Assembly (NCBI GenBank): GCA_025174535.1
Contig: JALBUN010000011.1
Location: 682,001 to 746,000 of the forward strand
Reading direction: 5' to 3'
DNA from: Cantharellus purpuraceus
Taxonomy: Eukaryota; Basidiomycota; Agaricomycetes; Cantharellales; Hydnaceae
Length of the DNA: 64,000 bases
Shown here: positions 44,045-55,869 of the stretch, one piece after another
How positions within the stretch are numbered: position 1 is the stretch's first letter
How the letters are laid out: every line of letters starts with the position of its first letter
Program-made: the position numbers and the translations under genes
The notes under the pieces: generated by a model
Told to the model about the DNA's origin: nothing
Database searches by the model: none
Seen by the model: the letters and a program-made list of their open reading frames with translations, nothing else

Positions 44045-45631
44045 ATGTTACCACGAACTATCAGCACTCTCGACAGTGACATTCTTCAAATTATCCTTGA
44101 ATCCATCTGTAACATCCATGATGTCCCTGATTCATACGTGCCAGAGAAGCCTTGGACTAGGTTGATACCATTATCTCTGGTATCAAAGCGTCTTCGATCA
44201 GAGTGCCTCCCGCGTTTGTTTCGAGAATACCACCACACTATAACCAAGCCTGGAAGATTGATTCCTAAGAGATTGTGGTGTTTCATCAAGTATGTCATCT
44301 GCTAGAAGCCACACTAATCTCACTAAAGACAGAAGAGTGCTGCGAATCACAGATGAGAGTGCAGATATCGATGACATAGACGATCAAGTGTTAGCAGCCA
44401 AAGAGCTTTGGGAATCATTTCCTGATATGATCGCCGTCACAACATGTATCTATACCCGTGCATCAGGTCCAGACATAACTTTCGTGAAGGCTTTGGCTAC
44501 GCTTCCTTCTCTATCATCTTTTGAACTGGAGAACTCAATCTTTCAAACGACCATGGACCCAGGATTCAATCTCCTCTCCGGCCTCACTCGAGTGGCATTC
44601 CGTCTCACTGAGGGCTGGCGTATGAGCACGCTAACTGATCGCTGGAATGTCCTAGTGATAGAGCGAGAGGCATATTACCTCTTCGTCTTATTGTCTGCTT
44701 CATGTTCGACCTTGGAATATATAGAAATACCTGGAGAAACGGCTTATCCAGAAGAACTCTCAGAGTACCATTGGCCTTGTCTACGACACCTTATCATAGA
44801 AGGGGTGGTCCCAGATCGGCCATTAATCTCTTGGCTTCGACAAGCACCATTGTTGCACACATTGGATGTCCGATGTTTTCGCGCCACTAATTCACCCCAT
44901 TTCTTCATCTACCCTGATTCACAATGCGATGAAACTGCCAGGATTCCCCAGATTCGATCCTTGACCCTGGCCAACCCATCACCAAAAGATCGCATATTCG
45001 ACCACCTATCAGATATTCGTTATCTCTCGTTTCCGGCTCTTCCCAGAGCACAGTATTATATGCAAGGAGTCAGTGCCCTGTGCACCCCCATTTGGAACGC
45101 AATAGAGGCTAAGGAAGCCCTGCTCCGTTCCCAAATGCATAATCTGGTCGAGCTTCAAATATCCATAGAGGACCATACATATTGGGACTTGATCCACGCC
45201 ATATCACAAGTTTTTCCTTCTCTGAAGATTTTGGAGCTACATCGCTATCCGATAAGGATGCCGAGCTTTGCAGAACCATTTGCATGTCTCGTTTTGTCAT
45301 ACTTGACACCCACTTACTAATGATTGTTCAGGAAATCCCGTTTGCCCTGGCGGACCTTCCTCTATTGACCGATTTGAGACTTGATCTCAATCTCAGGAAT
45401 GAAGAGACAGGATATAACGCGGGATACGAGGCATCTCCGTCTCCAGCCTACTGCGATCTAGACGAAAAAACAGCACTACGTGTAGCGGAGAGCATACCTC
45501 AGTTGAAGTCAGTCAGTCTACTCTTTCGGGGACGGCATGAACGCCGAGCAGCGTTACTGCCTCCAATGTACTGGAGGACATTCAATGTGTCTCGCAATAT
45601 GCACGGAGTGCATGTAACGCTTGACCAGTGA
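44045..45631 (+). CDS. F-box-like protein, three exons, 500 residues
   Basis: Exons 44045-44289, 44333-45290 and 45332-45631 (introns 43 and 41 bp, both with CTAAT-type branch sites) give a continuous 501-codon frame. The N-terminus fits an F-box (LDSDILQIILESICN, then PLSLVSKRLRSECLPRLFR, residues about 8-60), which would recruit a target to an SCF ubiquitin ligase. The rest is the leucine-rich, irregular repeat type common in expanded basidiomycete F-box families (TFVKALATLPSLSSFELE, SWLRQAPLLHTLDVRCF, ELQISIEDHTYWDLIHAISQ). The substrate is unknown. The donor of intron 2 (GTTTTG) is weak. A decayed paralogue lies at 51535-53132. Confidence 0.72.
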
Positions 45632-46085
45632 GATTCCTAGATTATGCGTGAGATGTTCGCCTATCTCATCTACAGACGCTGTACTGATGAGTGGTCTACT
45701 TATAAACTAAAATGAATCCGACGTTTAGGTCATGTTCTCATACCCATCCACCTTACTTTGGCTGATCAAGCCTGGCCTCTTTTCACTCGTGTCATGGCGC
45801 TTGTAGAGGGGATATGCGGTGTTGCTAGGCTGACTGACCACCGCACAAATATGGTGAAAGGCGACAAAGTCTGGTCGTTGGTTTTGTATCCCATCTACTC
45901 TCAGTTCTATGTCGACCAATGGCTTAGGAATGAGCGACATGTCCTTCAATGTGTTCAAGACACTTGATGTTTCTGAGCAGAACAGAGCGACGCCACCAGA
46001 GACTCAGCAATACAGCAAGACAAATGATACGATTGCTGGTTAGGCTTTGTCGCGGCACCAGAATACTTACGAGTAAAAGGCTAAG
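45632..46085. other. Intergenic, 3' of the F-box gene
   Basis: The frames on both strands here (for example 45758-45967) match nothing I know. The stretch ends at the start of the truncated copia element. Confidence 0.3.
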
Positions 46086-47987
46086 TTAGCTTATCCTGGG
46101 ATTGAGGGGGAGAATCTTCCACCCCTAGTACAAGCGTCGACCCCAGCTCTGGCCCCGCTCCGACGCTCAAACCGAGAAAAACAGGTGTCGGCAGGCGCAG
46201 CTATGCGTGGTCTCACGTACACAAGTAGATTAGACCGGGCCAGAGAGGAAGTACGTGCTAGCGCCGGACGTACCAATACACACCAACTAGGTCCAACCTT
46301 GGAGCTGAATAATTTCCTAAATGGTGACATTGATAACATATTAGCAACATTAGTAGTCAATGACCTGCACGATCCAAAGACCTGGGCTGAAGCCATGCAG
46401 TCAAAAGACAAACCCAAATGGCAGAAAGGAATGGATAAAGAGATGGAGTCAATAAGAGCTTGGAAGGTGTGGAAATTGGTCTTACTGTCACTTGTGCCAA
46501 AAGGGAGAAAAATCATAGGATGCAGGCCAGTACGCCATGTCAAGCGAAACGCAGAAGGTTAGGAAGTCAAACACAAAGTTCATCTGGTGGCTCAAGGATT
46601 CACACAAGTAGCAGGAATGGACTACACCGACACATTCGCACCAGTAGCACAAATGGAAAGCATCCATGCAGTCCTGCACATTGGCGCACAGTGTGACTGG
46701 GAAATGCAACAGTTTGATGTTAAAATAGTATTCCTATATGGAGACCTAGAGGAAGAGGTATACATGCAACAGCCAAATGGATATGAAGAGCCAGGGAAAG
46801 AGGACCATGTGGCACTGCTAAAAAAGGGATTATATGGATTAAAGCAAGGAGGATGACAGTGGAACAAGAAGCTACATAGTTTTGGCTACAACCATATCTC
46901 TGTTGACCACTGTGTCTACACTCAGACCGCCCATGGAAATTCAAACATTGTTGCCATTCATGTTGATGACATGTTAGCCTGTGCAAGCTCAGATATCGAA
47001 ATGAAAAGGCTAAAAACCGACCTAGAAAGCCTATTTGAGATAAAAGACCTGGGAGAGGTCCACTGGCTCCTGGGAGTGGCAATTACACACGATCGCAAGG
47101 CCAGGACAGTGGCGCTGTCACAGCCGTCCTATGTGGACACGATTGTGGCACGTTTCAAAATGTAAGAAGCATACCCTGTTTCTGCACCACTCGATACCGG
47201 GACTTGTCTGTCAATGAAAATGTGTCCATCAAATGAGGAGGAGAAACAGAAAATGTCTAAGAAACCATACCAAACAGCTGTAGGGTCACTCATGTATGCA
47301 GCAATAACCACACATCCAGATATCAGCTTTGCTGTTCAGCAACTAAGCCAGTTCGCATCTAACCCAGGCCCTGAACATTGGGAGGCAGCAAAACGTGTAA
47401 TATGGTACCTAAAAGGCGCGTGGGATCACTGTCTAATACTTAGGGGAAAAGAAGACATAAAACTCACTGGGTAAATGGACTCTGATTGGGCGAATGACCC
47501 TGACAGACGGTGATCAATATCCGGTTACCTTTTCAGCCTAGGAGGAGGAGTGATTTCATGGAGCTCAAAGAAACAGCAGACAGTTGCTGCCTCATCCTGC
47601 AAAGCTGAATACATGGCTACAAATCATTGCGCGATGAAAGCTTTATGGCTGAGAAACTTACTCGGCTGTCTAGACCTACCTCACAAGGAGGCCACTACGC
47701 TTTTTTGTGACAACTTGGGCACCATCACACTGACGAAAGACGCGTCATTTCATGCACGATCAAAGCATATAGATGTAGCACACCATTTTGTTCAAGAGCG
47801 AGTGGAAATGAACCAAATCACCTTCAAACATTTACCTTCGGATCAAATGCCTGCAGATGCCCTCACAAAACCACTCACCGGTCAAAAACATGTGCAGTTT
47901 CATAATAAAATGGGTGTCTCTCAGAAGGGCTCAGGGACGAGACTCATTAGATCGAGGGGGAGTATTGGAATACGCTCTAATGAGTGA
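46086..47987 (+). pseudogene. 5'-truncated Ty1/copia pol: RT and RNase H
   Basis: It begins in the linker after integrase (PALAPLRRSNREKQ), then DPKTWAEAMQSKDKPKWQ, RT (VHLVAQGFTQVAGMDYTDTF, FDVKIVFLYGDLEEEVYM, and the catalytic HVDDMLAC near 46960), RNase H (ISWSSKKQQTVAASSCKAEY, KHIDVAHHFVQERV, ADALTKPLTG) and ends by 47987. There are at least four in-frame stops (46560, 46854, 47163, 47473), and another at about 47511. Gag, protease and integrase are absent. It is unrelated at close range to the copia at 12629. CpGs are common, so it escaped the decay seen to the left. Confidence 0.92.
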
Positions 47988-48200
47988 CACATACACCCAC
48001 AGCGGTGTTAGTACAGCTAGGCGCTTCTCAGCGCCTAGTATCCTTCCCTCAGTTGTTTATACCACGACTGAGGTAAGAATCATGTTCTACTGTCAGCATA
48101 CTGGCATATACTTACATTGTTATTTAGACTGATATCTAGTCAGATATCTATAAAGTAGTTGTTTATACCACGACTGAGACTGATATCTAGTCATATCTCA
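47955..48200 (+). repeat. Probable polypurine tract and 3' LTR of the truncated copia
   Basis: A purine tract (GATCGAGGGGGAG, 47953-47965) ends just before TATTGGAATACGC, a typical copia LTR start with the initial TG altered. The stretch holds a hairpin CTAGGCGC/GCGCCTAG (48018-48039) and two direct copies of GTTGTTTATACCACGACTGA (48052 and 48158) about 106 bp apart. The LTR end cannot be fixed without a second copy. Confidence 0.55.
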
Positions 48201-49031
48201 ATAAGAATGTCCAGTGAGGCTCTGGAATGAGTAGCAGTGTTCTTGAGCACATAAACATCTGCAAATGATTTGCTTTTTTGCCAGGGTTTAAATACTGCCG
48301 AGTTTAAGCACCACTAGACAAAACAGGCAGAATTCCAACGGGATCTTGTGGTCTCGTTACTGATTTGCTGTTTCATATATGTTTCCTCCTATGCCATAGA
48401 CCAACTGTGCTGTGTATATTTTCATGATTGTTGTCACATTGCAATTGAAATCGAGATTCAGTTCAGTGAGTTACTTCAACTCACGGGATACTACAATGAA
48501 TGTTCTATTCAAACGGTATCATTCGATGTCTAGACCCACGGAAGAAGTTCAGAAACTCTCTCCTCGAGGTATAAATATTATGACATAAGCGTATCCAGAG
48601 TTTATAAGCGCCACGTTGGCGTCAGATGGTGGTCATTGCAACATGGAATGGAGCAGTTTTTTCGTATGTCACTGACGAGACCTAACCTGCTGGCCATGGT
48701 ATCACTGTGTCTGTTATTGAACAGCTAACGTAGATTTACAAATTGCCATGCATACGCACCTAGCTCTATTGGTTAGTTCCTCCGTGGCTCTTCCCAGTGC
48801 GTCCAGCATTGCAACCGTTAAGAAAACGAGCGCTGCAAAAAGCGATGAAAATGTACAGAGAATAACAGTTTGGCATGATATCCCGGGGCCGCTAGAGCTC
48901 TTTTTGGAGACCGTCAACGTAAGACCTTCTGAGAGAGGGTGGCTTCTGACGACATGAATACATGAGATGCATAGTGTATGACATGGAGTAGAGAAAATGG
49001 ATACCGGCATACGCTTGGATAGATCATGACG
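48201..49031. other. Intergenic, nothing firm
   Basis: No gene is supported. A 69-codon frame at 48748-48957 has a hydrophobic start (MHTHLALLVSSSVALPSASS) but no further support. Confidence 0.3.
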
Positions 49032-51059
49032 TTACGGGCCTATCACTATATGCGGTTCTCTCTCCTGCTTCTCCTCAGGAGGCCGACTCTCGAAAGCCAC
49101 CTTCGGTGCACTGGGATCTGCATCAAAGTAAACATATTGTGTCTCAAAAAAGACCTGTTTCTACTTCGTCAAATGTGCATAGTATAAGCAAGAGTATCTG
49201 TACATACCGCTCCTAGAATAGAAAATGGGAAATCATTGCCTTGTGATTTTAGTAGACCGTCATGCCAGGGGTCATCGGACACCGTCAAATCCCCTCGGCC
49301 CCACCGTAAAGTGCACCCAAGGGCCAGAGACTCCACAGACCGCCCAAATTTATCCAGATACGTTTGACGTCAATACCATCTAGTCGCCGACTAGGTATCA
49401 TATACCCCTGACTACTGAATCGGCCTTCCAATTTTTGGTAAACGAAGGCCAAGACTTCATCCGAGAAGTGACAATAGGTAGTCCCTTAGAATAGCGATGA
49501 TATGAAGAGTTGGCTTTCGATATATCGTCATAGGGACATACCAGAATCTATGAGGATATCGATAGGAACCGCAAACGTCAGGTCTTCAAATTGGCTATGC
49601 GTAGGGGACACTCCCCAGCCAATCGCGTGACAAGAGATAAGCCATTTGCTCGTTCCTGGGATGACTGGGATCCAATGCTTTGGGATAGGTAGTATCTTGT
49701 CTGGGATGCAGCCCAGGGACAAGAAGCTTTGCCTACGGAGCCTATCAAATCCTGCCAAGTCGAGGGGCACCATCCTCACCCTTGTCTGTTGTAGGAGATA
49801 CAGAATATGAAATTCTGAGGGTTTATTCAGCGACAAGGCAGTGCTCTATCTAAAGCAGGACAAACCATTATCAGCCCCCGCGCATGTAGAGTAGTGAGGA
49901 TGTGCTAGAGAAAAGCATCCAGTCAGGTGAACATTGACAGGAGACGACGTACATCGGGCACTGTAGATGTCCCTTTATCTGTACTGGAAACTGGCGTCCA
50001 TGAATGACGAAACCCATGGCGTGAAATCTACATACGGAACAAAGCCTAGACCAAGAATGCCGTCGATACTGGTTCGAAAGAGATATACCTCGACTTCTTG
50101 GGCGACACCGAAAACCAGGCGTAGATCCACCTTAAGACCATTTCGAGTGATGAAATTCAAAGTGTCGTCGTAAACAGGACCCGCTTGAAGAGGGAGATTC
50201 GTGCAATTTCACTAAACTAACAAGATAATACGCACATACAACTCATTAATTATAATTTTCAATTCAAAAAATGTCCTCTCCATGGCTCCGGGCTGTGGGT
50301 CCAGGATGATAGTAAGTACGTAGAGGGGTATTGAAGTCCCTTTCGTGCTTTATGTTAAGTTATTCACCAAAAAGCCAGCTGAATGAACCACATCGTGTCA
50401 AATGGAGAGTCTGCAGAGTGTCGAAACGATACATACGATGATGATGATCCTGGGTAGTCATGCGGAGTCAACTTACAGACTAAACAACTAAAAGGTAGTA
50501 TTACCGGTGTCCGGCTAGATGCCGAAAAGTCGTTCATCCAGACCGTCAGGGATGCGCTACCTCACTATTAGGCCGTGAGAATTGGGTTGAAACAGTGGAA
50601 TGACTCACAACCGTGGCAGTGTATTGAAAAACTAGGTTTTTTATATCGAGAAGTACAAATGAGAATTACAAATAAGAATCACTTACCAGCAATGAGATCG
50701 TATGGCCCTAATTCGCGGTCTTCCCATAGAGGCGGCGGATTGCAACTTGGTGGTTTGCGGATAGGATGATCTATAAGGGGCACATTGCATATGGAGAGCC
50801 CGTATGAAATGCTCGTATCAGCGTTGTGCATCGCTGGAATTGGCACACCACGCTCAATGAGTTTCCCGTCCCGAAGGTGGATACCAAATCTTGTGCCGGA
50901 TCCAGAGAAAATCCCCCATTTGACAACATCCCGTTGGTACTGTCTCAACGGGATGGTTCTAATATTGATCCATCTAATTATGGTTCGACGTACCAGATGG
51001 TAAGTAAAGGAACGGTTAGGGGGGGACAACTCAAGGATGATTGCTTTAGTTGTGACCAT
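49032..51059 (-). pseudogene. A1 (pepsin-like) aspartic peptidase, multi-exon, apparently frameshifted
   Basis: Read on the minus strand toward 49032. A propeptide-like part is at 51059-50680 (GVPIPAMHNADTSISYG). The N-lobe is poorly resolved, with a possible first active site near 50520 (WMNDFSASSRT instead of D-T-G-S-S). N-lobe end: TSIDGILGLGFVPY (about 50070). C-lobe: PIPKHWIPVIPG. The second active site is made by splicing: FAVPIDILIDSG joins T-T-Y-C-H across an intron (about 49485-49542), giving canonical D-S-G-T-T. Then DEVLAFVYQKLEGRF, a one-base frame change near 49370, then RGDLTVSDDPWHDGLL, FPFSILGA, and a last exon (YVYFDADPSAPKVAFESR) ending at 49032. The family hydrolyses peptides at acid pH; fungal members are often secreted. 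The frame change suggests a pseudogene or a sequence error. The exon set is incomplete. Confidence 0.6.
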
Positions 51060-51100
51060 GATAATGATATGGAGCCGAGGGTCTCTGGGAAGCAGTGCTA

Positions 51101-51534
51101 GGGGTATCTGTGGCCGCTGCTCCCTATATAGATATGCAGATTAGCCGTTAGGTGGATATGTAGATACACATGTTATGTCGGTATGCGTGATTACTGTAAG
51201 GTGAATGAAATGATTCATTACCTCGAAAATCTATTACGGAGTACTAATGATGCACGGCGAGGTGCAGAGATACGGAATCTCTTTGTCCCTGAGTACCCTG
51301 CTGGAGCTGCCTCGCTCTAGCTAACGATTAGGCCACGTTTCCTAACCCTAACACCACGGAAAAGGCCAAAACTGCTCTTAAAACTTGCGGAGCTTGCTAC
51401 TGTCGCACAGCCATCAATCAAAACATCAAATGCGTGTTGATATTAGGTCATGTTTGGGTCAGGATGGCGCGACCCATTGGCGCCTAAGTATCGAAAATAG
51501 TCAATAAGCATTTCAATGTCACGCCAACAACCGA
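51101..51534. other. Intergenic between peptidase and F-box pseudogene
   Basis: No coding signal. It contains CCTAACCCTAAC (about 51340), two telomere-like units only, probably chance. Confidence 0.3.
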
Positions 51535-53132
51535 CCATTATTAGTATTTAATAGCGATGTTCTTCAAAGTATAGTCGAGGCCATCTGTGACAACCAAGAT
51601 ACCTATAAACCTTGGAATAGGTTACTTCCATTATCCCTGGTGTCGAAGCGTCTCCGATCCGAGTGCCTCCCGCATTTGTTTCGATAATACCGCCATACCA
51701 TATACAAGCCAGGCAAATTGATTCCTAAGAGACTGTGGTGTTTCATCAAGTATGTCATCTGTTAGTACTTGATTGAATTGGCTGAATTCAAGAAATCAGA
51801 GTACTGAGAATCAGGGATCCGACTGTGAGCTATTATGATATAGACACTCAAGTATTGGCAGCAAAGGAGCTTTGGGGGGCATTACCCGGGATGACCTCAG
51901 TTACAACATGTACAGACGCCCATCGGGTCCAGATCCAACTTGTGTCAAGGCTTTGGCTACTCTCCCCTCGCTTTCATCATTCGAATTAGAGGACACGAAT
52001 TTTCAAATAACCAAGGACCCAGATTTCAGTCTCATCTCTGGCCTCACTCAAGTGGCCTTCCGTTTGACCAAGAACTGGCGAACAAATGCTAACAGCCTCA
52101 GCCATCGTTGGAATTTCTCAGTAATGCAGCGCGAGGCGTATTACCTCTTCGTTCTCTTGACTGCATCAGCATCAACCTTGGCATATATCGAAATACCGGG
52201 AGAAACCGCCTGTCCTGAAGAACTGTCAGAATACCGTTGGCCCTGTCTGCGACAGCCTGTCTTGTATGGTGTGGTCCCGGATAGGCCATTAATCTCTTGG
52301 GTTCGGCAAGCGCCAATACTGCACAAATTGGATATTTATTGTCGTCATGCGACCAATTCTCCCCAATTCTTTGTTCATCCTGACACACCTTATGATGAGG
52401 TCGCCAGGATGCCACACATTCAATCTCTGATGCTCGCCGACTCATCTCCGAAAGATCGTATATTCGACTACTTATCAGATGTCCACTATCTCTCGTTTCC
52501 TGCTCTTCCCAAACCACATTATTATACGGACGGAATCAGCCTCTTGCACACTCCCATCTGGAATGCCACAGGCAATGGAAGCCATACTACGTTGCCCGAT
52601 GGCTGGTTTGGTCGAGCTTCGAATTTCCGTTCAGGATCGTAGATATACAGAATTGATCAACACTATTTCACAGTCGTTTCTTCTTCTGCAAGCTTTGGAG
52701 CTGCATCGTTATCCGATAGAAATGCCAAGATCTGCAGAACAATTTGCATGTCCTTTAATATGTCTTACTTAAAATCTACTCATGCGTGAATGTCCAGGAA
52801 GTCCCTCTTTCTCTAGCCAACCTTCCTCGTTTAAATGCCTTGAGACTTGACCCCAACCTGACCCCAACCTGATGCAGGAAGTGTCCAGCCTCCATGCGGT
52901 CACCCAAGGTCTAGAACTAGACACGGCACTACTCGTGGCAGAGAGCATCCCGCAGCTGGTTTCCGTCAGTCTACTCTGTCGAGTGCAAGAGCACCACAAC
53001 CGGTATCAATACTCGGTAGGCGACCCAGCTTTCTGGAGACACTATCATATCTCTCGTGATGAAGATGGAGTGAAACTGTTTGATGACTCGGATTACCGAT
53101 ACGATGTGGGCGAGCTCATCTTTAGGATATAG
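51535..53132 (+). pseudogene. Decayed paralogue of the F-box gene at 44045
   Basis: The three-exon layout of 44045-45631 is kept: F-box part (about 51550-51765, PLSLVSKRLRSECLPHLFR then a stop), middle exon (51872-52642, TCVKALATLPSLSSFELED, SWVRQAPILHKLDIYCRHA), and last part (about 52800-53132, LLVAESIPQLVSVSLLCR). A frame change near the start codon, a TAA after LFR, and a frameshift near 52565 break it. Identity to the intact gene is high over long stretches, so it is a local duplicate; the two lie about 6 kb apart on either side of the copia and peptidase remnants. Confidence 0.85.
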
Positions 53133-53637
53133 AAACGATTTGATGATGCTCTGCTCAGTCCACAATGAATTTAATGTAATCATTTTCTGCTCACTCTCTC
53201 AGTTGATACACTTCTCGCTGCTTAAGCAAAAGGTACTTCAATGTCTCTGGCGACCCTGCCTACTGCGGTCAAGTCGATCATTAGGATTTTTTACAATGAG
53301 ATGGCATCAAGATGAGTCGAGATTAGAAGGTTGCAATAAACTAATGATTACCAACGTTCCTATCCACCAGGCGCAAGTTGATAGACTGGAGTAGACTGAA
53401 AAGCTAACGAGCGTCGTAAGGTCGGGGCACCGGCACCGCACCTCGCAGCAAAGTATGCTACCTGTTGCAACCTAACGCTACACCGACATAAAAGTACCGC
53501 ATAACAGTGCTTCACCACAGGATCCATTATGCTCGGACAACCAGAAACTGCTCTGGGATCTCGGGATGCTCGTAGGGTGCGAGGATCAGGTCCATTGTGC
53601 TCTCGGTGCCTTCATTTGATCTCATGATCCGTTCCAC
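53133..53637. other. Intergenic, convergent gene ends
   Basis: It lies between the 3' end of the plus-strand F-box pseudogene and the 3' end of the minus-strand F-box/LRR gene. A frame at 53080-53394 is not supported by codon pattern or homology that I can see. Confidence 0.35.
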
Positions 53638-55272
53638 CTAGGCAAGCTTAGCGTTTGCTCCACGCAATCGAAGGGATTTACAAACCTGGTAAACACGATT
53701 CGCGAAGCCCAGTTGTCGAACTTGTGGTCCAAGCTGGGAGGCAATACGAAGAACGTCTTCAGGGGGAATGCGGCCACCATGCCCAACATGGGGAAAGTTG
53801 ACGTGAATATTGCGGACTGACTTTGACCGTGCGAGAGCAGGAATCAATCGATCCTACATAGGGCATACATGCCTGAGGAGGAAGTTGCATAATGCAAGGA
53901 TACGGCGTACGAATGATGAGTAGTCAACAACTACAAAGAGCAATTCAAGGTTAGGGCACGAAGTGCAGATCGCTTCAACTAGCTCGGGCTGGAGTATAAG
54001 CCTGTGAATGGAGAACTTGTGTATGGTAATGGCATGCAACTCAAGAATTGAGTCGACAAGGTCGATTAAAGAAAAGGATCCCGAAAGGATAAATCGCCCT
54101 GTAGGATAGAGATATATTTCTGCCAGTGGAGACTGTGCAGTCAATGATCGGAATGCTTTCGACCATGCCTCTGGTGAAACAGTGGGAGCTAATGCAAGTG
54201 TTACTGAGGTTAAGGATGTGAAAGGGCCTGCATTTTCTGTCAATACTGATAAATCCTAGATGCGTCGAGACGCCGAAAGACGCCAGGGGTATGAGTGATC
54301 GTAAAAAGGAGGGGAAGATGACACACAAATGCCGGTGAGAGGCCCTCAAGCCCCAGAGACTCGATCCTTTCATAATTATGACGAAGAGCTGAGAGTATTC
54401 CTTGATGGGTCACTTTTGGACATCCAGCGATGTGTAAGTGTTTCAGGTGAGTCATGTATTGACCAAGGGGTTTGAGTGTTGAATCTGTTATAAGTGGTGT
54501 AGCCTGAGAAATAAGTCGGACGCTAGAAGACGGTTCGAGGAACTGGCTAACTTTACACACTACGTGAAACGCAGTCAAAGTCTCACCAGTCTTTTGAAAC
54601 CACTCAGGAAGAGAATTGATCACATCAATGGAAGGCATTATAAGGGAGATCTTGGTGAGCGAAGTGAATTGCAATAAGATTTGGGGATTATAACTGCCAG
54701 TGGCATGTCCATTGATTTCGAGCTCCTTCAGAGAGGAACACCTGGAGCTGAGCACTTCAAGTATTTCAGTGCTTAATGTTTGGTCGCGTGTCCAAGTGCA
54801 AGAGTGGAGATTTGTGCAATTTGCGAGTCCCCTTATGCAGCTGCTGATTAATGATTCGTGAGATGCAGTCGAGTATATGGCCTTGGGAAAATCTCGGAGC
54901 TCTATGGAAAACATGTCATGGACTTGAACAATATCATCGGAGATCTTGTTGAGGTACCGAGTTTCTTCACCCATTTGGCCAAATCTGGACGTTCCGCAAG
55001 CGTTCTGAATAGGTTGATGACCTTGAGATGAGATCGTGAGCTGCATTCCAACGATGAAGTATATAGAATACACGTTTCTCATTAATTGTACCCACTTTTG
55101 TCTTCCTACGCTTATGCCACCCGTATATATAGATGCGTTCATAGAGTTGTGGGATTACAAATGAAGAGAAAGTGCTGTTCACCAGGCAGCACAGTGCCAA
55201 ATGACTGGGATTAACGATATGGCGAAGAATAAATGGAAGGAGGTCAATTGGCAGATCCAAGAAGCGAGGCAT
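53638..55272 (-). CDS. F-box / leucine-rich-repeat protein, five exons, 458 residues
   Basis: Exons (minus) 55272-55096, 55021-54958, 54901-54327, 54255-53911 and 53853-53638; introns 74, 56, 71 and 57 bp, all GT...AG and in phase, give a 459-codon frame. The start at 55272 is chosen because the F-box follows directly (MPRFLDLPIDLLPFILRHIV, then LALCCLVNSTFSSFVIPQLYE). Exon 2 supplies the common LFRTLAERPDLAKWVKKLE segment. The rest is LRR-like (LEVLSSRCSSLKELEI, LLQFTSLTKISLIMPS, HLKHLHIAGCPKVTHQGI, ELVEAICTSCPNLELLFVV). The expected role is substrate recognition in an SCF ubiquitin ligase; the target is unknown. It is not close to the F-box gene at 44045. It shares an approximately 0.6-kb divergent promoter region with SPT5. 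Confidence 0.82.
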
Positions 55273-55869
55273 GGCATATACCATCCGATGCTTAGAACGG
55301 GATGGATGTCGAACTCGGAGTTTCATTCGGCAAAGTCGGCTGACGTCCTCGCAGCGTTCAAGAACATTACTCACTCGTTGAGATTTTCGAAAGAGTTTCA
55401 AACGTGTACGTGTAAGAGTGAATGGTTCTGACGGAAACGGAAGGGGAAACGGAAACTTCTCGAGCAGATTGAACTAAATGAGTCAAGAATGCTATTCCTG
55501 GGAGTGTATCACAGTTTGGGGGAAAGGTTTTTCCACAGTGTGTGAAGGTTGTAAAACCATTGCTATAACCATTGCTTCCATACAATCTTGGGCTACGTAG
55601 GGTGCACTGGCTTGGTACTGGCAGCATCGGCATATCAGTGCTAGTCCACAAAGTAATCCAACTATGACAATGAATTGGACGACATATGTACCTGAAGTCT
55701 TCTTTTGATATGTATATGTATACGTCCCGTACGGCGACTGACAGCCAAAGGAAATTCTGTCGTGATTACATCAGTGTCTTACAAATCGCAAGGGCGCCTA
55801 CCCTTTCACTGTTACTCCAGTCTTGCTCCAATCTCATTTTCCTACCTACATCTAGCCATAATAACTTCC
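55273..55869. promoter_or_regulatory. Divergent intergenic region between the F-box/LRR gene and SPT5
   Basis: About 600 bp separate the two start codons. A pyrimidine-rich stretch (CCCTTTCACTGTTACTCC, about 55800-55820) lies 50-70 bp before the SPT5 ATG, as often seen at fungal start sites. No clear TATA box was identified for either gene. Confidence 0.4.

Noticed and set aside
48748..48957. Possible small secreted protein with a hydrophobic N-terminus
   Set aside because: Only 69 codons, no intron or homology support, and a similar-sized frame exists on the other strand; not listed as a gene.
51335..51352. CCTAACCCTAAC, telomere-like repeat
   Set aside because: Only about two units, surrounded by ordinary intergenic DNA; chance is sufficient.
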